From an uncultured Bacteroidota bacterium (GTDB lineage Bacteria; Bacteroidota; Bacteroidia; Flavobacteriales; Flavobacteriaceae), in the NCBI GenBank assembly GCA_903879875.1, contig CAIRNC010000123.1, positions 1 through 14,151 on the forward strand: a stretch of DNA of 14,151 nt. The letters are read 5' to 3'. A program made the translations under genes and the position numbers. Shown here one piece after another: positions 8,021 to 14,151 of the stretch (the first letter of the stretch is position 1; each line of letters begins with the position of its first letter). A model generated the notes under the pieces. That model had not been told where the DNA came from, searched no databases, and worked only from the letters and a program-made list of their open reading frames with translations.

Positions 8021-8266
8021 CTATTTTCTAATCAAACGAATGGCTTGCATTTCGTTGGCTTGAGAAACAATAACATTATAGATACCTGCTGCAAAGTTGC
8101 TACCTATTTGTAAGTTGGCAACTTCTGTAGGGTTAACTTGGTGAGTTTCTACCAATTTACCCATCATGTCATAAACAGCAATAGTTACATCTTCTTTGTT
8201 AGGAGTTTCTAAGTTCAAATTGAAAGCACTATCAGATGGATTTGGATAAGCAGAAACTTCAAAAGT
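8021..8266 (-). other. T9SS type A C-terminal sorting domain
   Basis: This encodes residues 1447-1527: FEVSAYPNPS, then a TIAVYDMMGKLVE strand, GIYNVIVSQ, and the final IRLIRK. That is the standard order of the type A sorting domain, read by the gliding-associated secretion system and usually cleaved on the cell surface. It shows that the host has a type IX secretion system. Confidence 0.93.
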
Positions 8267-11200
8267 TTTAGCTTTCAATCTAGATATAACTGCTGCAGGA
8301 GTCGTTATAGTACAAGAAGCGCCATAATTACCCCAAACACCACCAACTAAAGCCGCTACACGAATAGAATAATCAGTATTATAAAGTACAGCAACCCCAG
8401 TTTGAGAAAGTCTAAAGTTGTAAGCAGCTACTTCATAAACTACCGGTGATCCACCTGCAATTGTAACTTCAAAACGAGCTTTTGTAGCTCCAGTTACCAT
8501 AACTGCTGGTATTTTGGTGTTCAATGCAGCTAAGGTAGCTCCACAGAAACTTGGTTGAATGGTAGTTGTAGGAACTGTATTCAAAGCTAATACAGGAGTT
8601 GATACATTGCAAGATGCTCCATAATTTCCGTAAGTACCACTTACTAAAGCCGCAACTCGAATTGCGTATGTTGTACCATAAGCGGCTACACCTGCATCTG
8701 CTAACCTAAAGTTATAAGTAGAAGAATCATAAACTGTAGTTACACCTCCAGTTATAATTTCAAAACGATAACCAGTTGCATTTTGAACTGTCGTAGCAGC
8801 AATTTTAGTGTCTAAAGCAGCTAAAGTTGTACCACAGAATGCTGGTGCTACTTTCGTTGTAATAACAGTAGCATTACTCAAAGTAGGTGTTGTTACGTCA
8901 CAAGATGAACCATAATCGCCCCAAACATTATTTATTTTAACTGCAACACGAATACTATATGTAGTTCCGTATGTAATTCCAGCTAATTGGTTTAAATTGA
9001 AGTTATATTTTGGAGCTTCTATTGTACCTACTACTGTAGCTCCATTTGAAACCTCAAAACGATACATTTGGTATCCAGTTATTACTGTTGTATTAATATT
9101 TGTATTTAAAGCAGCTATAGCACCTCCACATATTGCACTACTAAGTGCAGCTATTGGTTTACTAAAATAAATATTATCTAAATACAATTCACCTGTTCCA
9201 TAAGGAGCACTAACCAACTTAAGTTGACCAATACTTGCCAAGTTAATGTTAGTATATTGGTGTAATGGTATATCAAAAGAATTCCATCCTGATAATGTTG
9301 GCGTAAGTGTCACTTTTTGCTCAGCAATAGTTTGGTTAACTAAGTATACTTCAAACGCAGTACAATTAGGTGTCCAAACATCTAAATGAATATGAGTCAT
9401 TGCAGTTGCATCAATTGGAGTAGCAAATTGAACTCCTTGATAGTTCATAGTGGTGTATTTTTTAACATCATTACCTCCAGCAGTTGTGTTAGTAACTTGA
9501 GTTATTTGTCCCCAGTTTGGAAACCAATCAATATTAGAAACGTTAGTATAAGCATTACTGTACAATGAAATTACTCTCGAAGCATCTAAAGTTGGTGCAT
9601 TTGGACCAAATGTTGGACCTGGATATGATACTAATAAAGTAGCAGATGTGAATCCAGTAATAAAAGGAGCAGCAGCAGCTTGTGTTGCTGTAATTGTTGT
9701 TGAACCTACTCCAACTATGGTTACAGTGTTACCAACTATAGTTGCTACATTTGTATTACTACTAGTGTATGTAAAAGCACCTGAACTATTACTTGATGGC
9801 GCAGATAAAGTAAACGGAGCTGCCCCAATTAATTTTGAAGGAACACTAAATCCAGTAATGTTTGGAGTAGTGTCTGGCTTCCAGAAATAAATATTATCTA
9901 AATACACTTTAGTTCCTGAAGGAGTAGCTACAAATTTCATTTGCATAATATTTGTCAAAGGAATAGTATACTGAGTCAAATCAATATCAAAACTGCTCCA
10001 ACCAGCTGTTGTAGGTGTCAAAGTTACTTTTTGTTCTGCTTGACCAGGAACTATTGGATATACATCAAAAGCGGTACAAGTTGAACTCCATATATCAATA
10101 TGTAATTTGGTCATTGCTGATGCATTTACAGCTGAAGCAAAATTCACACCTTGATAATTCATATTTGAATAAACTTTTGTATTATTTCCTGCGATTGTTG
10201 TATCTTCCATAGTAGTCGATTGTCCCCAGTTTGGAAACCAATTCGTACCGGATATATTAGTGTATGCGTCACTGAACAAAGATTTAACATCACCTGTATT
10301 TCTTGCAGGAGGTGTTGGTGCAGCACTATCTGGAGCTGTAGGTAATGGTGCAATTACTACTAAGTTTGCTGTAGTTGACCCACCAAAATAATTTCCTGCA
10401 GCAGCTTGAGTAGCCGTAATAGTTGTTGTTCCAATACCAACAACAGTAACTGTATTTCCATTAATTGTAGCAACATTTGTATTACTACTTGAGTAAGTAA
10501 ATGCGCCTGAACTACTACTTGTTGGAGCAGTTAAATTAAAATCAGCAGCACCTAGCTCTTTTGAAGGTACTGAAAAACCTGAAATTATTGGAGCTACAGT
10601 AACAGGAACGTCACTAAAATAAATATTGTCTAAATAAACAGTTGATCCACTTGGTGTACCTACAAATTTGAATTGACCTATGTTAGCTAAGTTAATATTT
10701 GTAAATTGAGACAACAAAATATCAAAACTATTCCAACCTGATAAAGTAGGTGTTAACGTAACACTTTGTTCTGGAGCTGGTTGATTTATCAAAACTAATT
10801 GTAACGAAGTACAATCAGGTGTCCAAATATCCATGTGTAAACTAACCATAGCTGAAGCATTAACAACACCAGTAAATTGTACACCTTGATAATTTAAGTT
10901 GGTATACTTTTTAGTTGTATTTCCACCAATTGAAAGATCAGTAACAACTGTTGTTTGACCCCAGTTCGGAAACCAATTTGTTCCTGCAACATTAGTATAA
11001 GCGTCACTAAACAATGAAATTACATGCGAAGCATCAACAGTTGGTGATGGCGCAGCTGCTGGAGTTACATTAAATACAGCAGTTATTGTTCCAGAACTAT
11101 AGCTATCTGTACCCGCTTGAGTTGCAGTAATTGTTGTACTACCTAATCCTACCACAGTAACGGTATTTCCGCTAACTGTAGCTACATTTGTATTGCTACT

Positions 11201-12604
11201 TGAATAAGAGAATGTACCAGCACTATTTGAAGTAGGATCTGTTAAAGTAAAACTAGAAGATCCAACAGCTTGAGCAGCTACAGTAAAGTTAGAAAGTGAT
11301 GGCGAAGGCAAAGCAGTTGCTGGTCTGTAAAAATAAACATTATCTAAATAAACAATATTTCTTAAAGCGCCAAATGGATTGGTTTGAAATTTTAATTGAT
11401 TAAGAACTGTTAAATTAGCTCCTGTATATTGAGATAAAGGAATGTCAAAACTATTCCATTGTCCTGGAACTAAAGTTAATGTTTTGTTGAATTCTCCACC
11501 AGAAATAATACGGAAATCCAAAGCAGTTGCATCTGGCGAATAAATATCAACGTGCAAAGTTGTCATAGCGCTAATATCAGTATTAGCAGCTAATTGAACA
11601 CCTTGATAATTTAAGTTTTGATAAAGGTGAGTTTCATTTGCATTTGGAGTGTAAGTAGCATGTGTAGTAGCTTGCCCCCAATTTGGAAACCAGTTGATTC
11701 CTGTAAGATCTGTATATGTACTAGAATAAAGAGAAATTACATCCCATGCATTTCTAGCTGGAGCTGTAGGAGCATCAGTTGTCATTGGCGGATAAGATAC
11801 ATTTAATGTAGCCGTAGTAGATCCAGCAACAAGGCTTCCAGAAGCAGCTTGGCTAGCAGTTATTACTGATGAACCTGCACCAACAATGTGTATTTGATTA
11901 CCACTTACAATTGTGGCAACAGCAGTATTACTACTAGTGTAAGTAAAAGCACCATTACTATTAGAAGTTGGAGCAGTAATAGTAAAGTTTGAATCTCCTA
12001 CCAATTTAGCTGGTACAGTAAATGTTCCAAAAGTTGGTGGTTGAGAAGTTGTTGCAGGTCTGTAGAAATAAATATTATCTACATATAGCGTTGCATTTTG
12101 TCCAAAAGTAACAGGAACAATATACTTTAAGCTTGTTAATATATTGCCTGTGTTATAAGTGCTCAATGCTAAATCAATACTTATCCATTGACTTCTAGTT
12201 GAAGCTGATGGAACAATTGTTCCAGTAACACTTAATTCTTTAGCAGTACCTGTAGAAGACTCTAATTTAATAGCCATTGAATTAAAATTAGGCGACCATA
12301 CATCAAAATGCAAGTGTGTCATCTGAGATACGTCAAGACTACCAGCAGTGTTTACTTGTATTCCTGAGTAGCTATGACCCGTATAATACTTGGATGGATT
12401 TCCTCCTGCTGGTGTGTAGTCAGCATTAATGGTAGTACCACCAAAAGTTAAAAACTGAACCCCTGATTGATTAGAATAGGAGTCACTGTACATGGAAAAA
12501 ACATCCCATGCATTTCTAGCAGGCGGATCCGAAGGAGATGCACCAGGCTGAGCAAACCCTAATGAAATAGTCATTAGGAAAAATAATAAAAGAATTTTTT
12601 TCAT
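8021..12604 (-). CDS. Giant secreted modular repeat protein with T9SS type A sorting domain
   Basis: The 1527-residue product starts with a Sec signal peptide (MKKILLLFFL...GFA, cut after A18). It then alternates two modules. Module A, about 145 residues, occurs five times: 28-183, 283-428, 521-666, 767-910, 1005-1150. Its shared motifs are NWFPNWGQ, NYQGVQF, LHxDIWTPDCT, GWNSFDIPLSQYT and VYLDNIYF. Module B, about 80 residues, lies between the A copies (191-270, 436-514, 672-751, 913-994) and has the BIG2/Ig-like pattern AFTYxSSNTxVATI...GxTTITATQA. Three FN3-like modules with a Cys pair each follow (1159-1240, 1257-1337, 1354-1436). The last ~80 residues are a T9SS type A domain (YPNPS at 1453-1457, C-terminal IRLIRK). 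From memory, module A resembles beta-sandwich domains attached to flavobacterial polysaccharide hydrolases, so glycan binding or adhesion is inferred. No catalytic domain is visible. It should be surface-attached or released, and it is monocistronic. Confidence 0.93.
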   Translation of the reverse strand: MKKILLLFFLMTISLGFAQPGASPSDPPARNAWDVFSMYSDSYSNQSGVQFLTFGGTTINADYTPAGGNPSKYYTGHSYSGIQVNTAGSLDVSQMTHLHFDVWSPNFNSMAIKLESSTGTAKELSVTGTIVPSASTRSQWISIDLALSTYNTGNILTSLKYIVPVTFGQNATLYVDNIYFYRPATTSQPPTFGTFTVPAKLVGDSNFTITAPTSNSNGAFTYTSSNTAVATIVSGNQIHIVGAGSSVITASQAASGSLVAGSTTATLNVSYPPMTTDAPTAPARNAWDVISLYSSTYTDLTGINWFPNWGQATTHATYTPNANETHLYQNLNYQGVQLAANTDISAMTTLHVDIYSPDATALDFRIISGGEFNKTLTLVPGQWNSFDIPLSQYTGANLTVLNQLKFQTNPFGALRNIVYLDNVYFYRPATALPSPSLSNFTVAAQAVGSSSFTLTDPTSNSAGTFSYSSSNTNVATVSGNTVTVVGLGSTTITATQAGTDSYSSGTITAVFNVTPAAAPSPTVDASHVISLFSDAYTNVAGTNWFPNWGQTTVVTDLSIGGNTTKKYTNLNYQGVQFTGVVNASAMVSLHMDIWTPDCTSLQLVLINQPAPEQSVTLTPTLSGWNSFDILLSQFTNINLANIGQFKFVGTPSGSTVYLDNIYFSDVPVTVAPIISGFSVPSKELGAADFNLTAPTSSSSGAFTYSSSNTNVATINGNTVTVVGIGTTTITATQAAAGNYFGGSTTANLVVIAPLPTAPDSAAPTPPARNTGDVKSLFSDAYTNISGTNWFPNWGQSTTMEDTTIAGNNTKVYSNMNYQGVNFASAVNASAMTKLHIDIWSSTCTAFDVYPIVPGQAEQKVTLTPTTAGWSSFDIDLTQYTIPLTNIMQMKFVATPSGTKVYLDNIYFWKPDTTPNITGFSVPSKLIGAAPFTLSAPSSNSSGAFTYTSSNTNVATIVGNTVTIVGVGSTTITATQAAAAPFITGFTSATLLVSYPGPTFGPNAPTLDASRVISLYSNAYTNVSNIDWFPNWGQITQVTNTTAGGNDVKKYTTMNYQGVQFATPIDATAMTHIHLDVWTPNCTAFEVYLVNQTIAEQKVTLTPTLSGWNSFDIPLHQYTNINLASIGQLKLVSAPYGTGELYLDNIYFSKPIAALSSAICGGAIAALNTNINTTVITGYQMYRFEVSNGATVVGTIEAPKYNFNLNQLAGITYGTTYSIRVAVKINNVWGDYGSSCDVTTPTLSNATVITTKVAPAFCGTTLAALDTKIAATTVQNATGYRFEIITGGVTTVYDSSTYNFRLADAGVAAYGTTYAIRVAALVSGTYGNYGASCNVSTPVLALNTVPTTTIQPSFCGATLAALNTKIPAVMVTGATKARFEVTIAGGSPVVYEVAAYNFRLSQTGVAVLYNTDYSIRVAALVGGVWGNYGASCTITTPAAVISRLKAKTFEVSAYPNPSDSAFNLNLETPNKEDVTIAVYDMMGKLVETHQVNPTEVANLQIGSNFAAGIYNVIVSQANEMQAIRLIRK
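8297..9130 (-). repeat. Three tandem FN3-like modules in the repeat protein
   Basis: Copies lie at 8885-9130, 8594-8836 and 8297-8545. Each starts with an FCG/ICG cysteine, goes through YRFEV or ARFEV, YNFxL, YGTTYxIRVAA and WGxYGxSC, and ends TTP or STP. The two cysteines of each copy (C1159/C1235, C1257/C1332, C1354/C1431) are spaced to close a disulfide around one domain. Similar modules are common just before T9SS sorting domains in flavobacteria (recalled, not searched). Confidence 0.85.
9155..12523 (-). repeat. Alternating array of five beta-sandwich (A) and four BIG2-like (B) modules
   Basis: A modules lie at 12056-12523, 11321-11758, 10607-11044, 9875-10306 and 9155-9592. B modules fill the gaps at 11795-12034, 11063-11299, 10352-10591 and 9623-9868. 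Repeat identity is visible in the DNA too: the block encoding NWFPNWGQ (near-identical ccccagtttggaaacca) recurs near 9510, 10224, 10959 and 11675. The first A copy is the most divergent. Such in-frame DNA repeats can gain or lose whole modules by recombination. Confidence 0.9.
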
Positions 12605-12630
12605 AATATTTTATGTTAATGGTTAAGTTC

Positions 12631-12663
12631 CAAATATAATTTAGCTTTTTGTCGAATTTTCAA
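12631..12663 (-). promoter_or_regulatory. Promoter of the repeat-protein gene
   Basis: The minus strand has TTG (complement of 12661-12663) and TATATTTG (complement of 12631-12638), an exact Bacteroidetes -7 box, separated by 22 bases. The -7 box ends 26 bases before the ATG, giving a leader of about 20 bases without a Shine-Dalgarno sequence. Confidence 0.55.
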
Positions 12664-13110
12664 CTTTGTAGTATATAAAAACTATACGAATGTATTTTTT
12701 CTGACAAACACTTAAAGTTATTTGAAAAATATATGACTTTATTAATAAAAACAAGGTATTTCAAAGTAACTACAACGATATAATTGCATGTTTTTTTATT
12801 AATGTTGTGGTAATGTTTAGTTGATATACGTCATTTTTAATCGTTCTTACACTATCATACTTTGTCTAAACAGCATTTTCTAGTATAAAAAAATCAATAT
12901 TTTATAAAATTAGATTTAAAAATTAGCAAATTCATTTTTTAATTTATGGCAATTATTACTATAAATTCATGTCAATGGATTATTTATTTTTGAAAATAAA
13001 CCCTAAATACAACTTTGAATATTGCTCTAAATAAGATTAACAAACGTTAAACTTACTATAAATCAAACCTATTTGTATTGTATATGACATTTTCTAATAG
13101 ACTTGTACTG

Positions 13111-13118
13111 TAAATTTG
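13111..13118 (+). promoter_or_regulatory. -7 box of the Msr lipoprotein gene
   Basis: TAAATTTG matches TAnnTTTG exactly and ends 22 bases before the ATG at 13141. There is no TTG at the ideal distance upstream; the nearest (13078-13080) is 30 bases away. Confidence 0.4.
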
Positions 13119-13140
13119 TAAAAGAAATTAAATAGACACT

Positions 13141-14151
13141 ATGAAAAATTCAAAATTAATTCTCAGTATCCTCGTACTTTTGCCCCTTTTCATTCTTAAT
13201 GCTTGTGGGCAATCTACAAAAAAATCAGACTCAACTTCAAAATCAGACTCAACTTCAAAATCAACATTAATGGAAAACGCAATTAACAAGCCCGAAAATC
13301 CGTATTATTCTAATACAAACACAGAAAAATTAATACTAACCGATACGGAATGGAAGAAAGTATTATCGCCAGATCTTTATGCAGTAGCAAGAAAAGCGGA
13401 TACCGAAAGAGCATTTACAGGTACCATGTGGAATTCAGAGACGAAAGGCACCTATTATTGTGCAGCCTGTGGTTATAAATTATTCAAGTCCAATCAAAAA
13501 TTCACCAGTAGTTGTGGTTGGCCTAGTTTTTTTGAACAAGACAACAAAGAAAGCATCACTTTCAAAGCTGATAATTCGTTTGGAATGCAACGCACCGAAG
13601 CACTTTGCGGAAGATGTAACAGTCATTTAGGACATTTGTTTGATGACGGTCCCGCTCCAACGAACAAACGCTATTGTATGAATGCTATTTCTATGGATTT
13701 TGTTCCAGAACAAGGCGTTGTTGCTAAACCTACTCTTGAAACAATTACTTTGGGTGGTGGATGCTATTGGTGTGTAGAAGCGGTTTACGAACAATTGGAA
13801 GGTGTTACCGCTGTTGTTTCTGGTTTTTCTGGCGGGAAAACTAAAAATCCAACCTATGCCGAAGTTTGCACTGGAGCTACAGGTCATGCTGAAGTGGTTC
13901 AGATTACTTATGATGCTTCTAAAACAAGTGTGGATGAAATATTAAAAGTATTTTTTACCGTTCACAATCCAACGACACTAAACCGACAAGGCGAAGATGT
14001 AGGCACACAATACCGCTCGGTTATTTTTTATTACACGCCACAACAAAAAGCCGAGGCATTGGCGTCAAAGGAGAAATTAGAGAAATCGGGAGAATTTAAA
14101 AAGCCCGTCGTCACCGAGATTACGCCTGCGCAAGAATTTTACAAAGCCAGA
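13141..14151 (+). CDS. msrB: Bifunctional methionine sulfoxide reductase B/A lipoprotein, 3' end missing
   Basis: The frame is open for 337 codons from ATG 13141 to the right edge. It reduces both R- and S-methionine sulfoxide in proteins. Residues 1-22 form a lipoprotein signal (KNSKLILSIL...FILNAC, C22 lipidated), then a Ser/Thr/Lys/Asp linker. MsrB follows (about 62-190): zinc cysteines C107/C110 and C156/C159, SCGWPSF (124-130), HLGHLFDDGP (162-171) and catalytic C179 in RYCMNA. MsrA follows after about 15 residues: GGGCYWCVE with catalytic C208 and a possible resolving C211, Y239, GHAE (E251), and GEDVGTQYRS with D286 and Y291. The conserved MsrA core is complete, and the sequence stops at EFYKAR, near the usual end. 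The start is chosen because it gives a good lipobox; starting at M44 would make a cytosolic protein. An outer periplasmic repair role is inferred. The product probably needs a thioredoxin-like reductant, not seen here. Confidence 0.94.
   Translation, partial: MKNSKLILSILVLLPLFILNACGQSTKKSDSTSKSDSTSKSTLMENAINKPENPYYSNTNTEKLILTDTEWKKVLSPDLYAVARKADTERAFTGTMWNSETKGTYYCAACGYKLFKSNQKFTSSCGWPSFFEQDNKESITFKADNSFGMQRTEALCGRCNSHLGHLFDDGPAPTNKRYCMNAISMDFVPEQGVVAKPTLETITLGGGCYWCVEAVYEQLEGVTAVVSGFSGGKTKNPTYAEVCTGATGHAEVVQITYDASKTSVDEILKVFFTVHNPTTLNRQGEDVGTQYRSVIFYYTPQQKAEALASKEKLEKSGEFKKPVVTEITPAQEFYKAR
13225..13260 (+). repeat. Two tandem 18-base repeats in the lipoprotein linker
   Basis: The unit TCAGACTCAACTTCAAAA occurs twice without a gap (13225-13242, 13243-13260) and encodes SDSTSK twice. 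It lies between the lipidated cysteine and the MsrB domain. Gain or loss of a unit would keep the reading frame and only change tether length. Confidence 0.9.

Larger units (their letters stand above)
12605..13140. other. 536-base AT-rich divergent intergenic region
   Basis: This separates the minus-strand repeat-protein gene from the plus-strand Msr lipoprotein gene. I find one promoter-like box for each gene near its own start, and between about 12670 and 13090 only AT-rich sequence. The only frames are very short (for example 16 codons from 12733), and there is no tRNA, strong hairpin or repeat. It is long for the window, where other gaps are under 180 bases. Confidence 0.6.

Noticed and set aside
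8001..8030. Nine-base inverted repeat TAGAAAATA / TATTTTCTA around the stop of the repeat-protein gene
   Set aside because: It is all but GC-free with a 12-base loop, and a much better terminator lies just downstream at 7932-7973.
9648..9890. 80-codon plus-strand frame, hydrophobic, within the repeat-protein gene
   Set aside because: It is the reverse of a BIG2 module rich in Thr/Ala/Val codons; the hydrophobic look comes from the complement of those codons.
9155..12523. Regularly spaced DNA repeats that might suggest a CRISPR or other non-coding array
   Set aside because: The unit is about 720 bases, stays in one open frame and encodes alternating protein domains.
12733..12783. 16-codon frame (MTLLIKTRYFKVTTTI) in the long intergenic region
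   Set aside because: It is too short, in AT-rich DNA where such frames arise by chance, with no promoter or conserved feature.
13141..13275. Possible surface-export signal after the lipidated cysteine of the Msr lipoprotein
   Set aside because: The residues after C22 are GQSTKKSDS; I see no acidic cluster directly behind the cysteine as in known Bacteroidetes export signals, so a periplasm-facing anchor is more likely.
13627..13887. 86-codon minus-strand frame inside the Msr gene
   Set aside because: It is antisense to catalytic residues of MsrB and MsrA, so the coding constraint is explained by the plus strand.

Overview
The window reads as chromosomal DNA of an AT-rich member of the Bacteroidetes, most likely a Flavobacterium-like marine or freshwater flavobacterium. 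The grounds are: a giant secreted protein ending in a type IX secretion (T9SS) type A sorting domain; a family S46 dipeptidyl-peptidase, a family typical of this phylum; repeated promoter boxes of the Bacteroidetes form TAnnTTTG; and A-rich leaders without clear Shine-Dalgarno sequences. No tRNA, rRNA, transposase, integrase, phage gene or CRISPR array is visible.

Left part (1-3587, all minus strand): the 5' end of a small membrane protein that runs off the left edge; purK (de novo purine synthesis); and, upstream of purK in the same direction, a cytosolic M3-family dipeptidyl carboxypeptidase of the Dcp type. A 173-base divergent promoter region separates the M3 gene from a plus-strand S46 peptidase (3761-5911). 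The S46 enzyme has a signal peptide, so the two peptidases could release dipeptides in two compartments (periplasm and cytosol).

Middle (5942-7857): a perfect 17-bp hairpin flanked by A and T runs serves as a shared terminator between the S46 gene and a convergent two-gene minus-strand unit. That unit encodes an LpxH-like metallophosphoesterase followed by a GT-B-type glycosyltransferase, which suggests a small envelope glycolipid pathway of unknown product.

Right part (7932-14151): a minus-strand gene of 1527 codons, with its own terminator and promoter, encodes an exported mosaic. It has five copies of a ~145-residue beta-rich (carbohydrate-binding-like) module, four BIG2-like Ig spacers, three FN3-like cysteine-paired modules and a T9SS sorting domain, and no recognisable catalytic domain. 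A 536-base AT-rich intergenic region then leads to a plus-strand lipoprotein gene with MsrB fused in front of MsrA. It repairs oxidised methionines outside the cytoplasm and is cut by the right edge.

Most of the window is ordinary housekeeping and envelope biology. The parts that merit a second look are the catalytic-domain-free repeat protein, the LpxH-like/glycosyltransferase pair, and the B-then-A Msr lipoprotein. I found no convincing new defence, mobile or RNA system.
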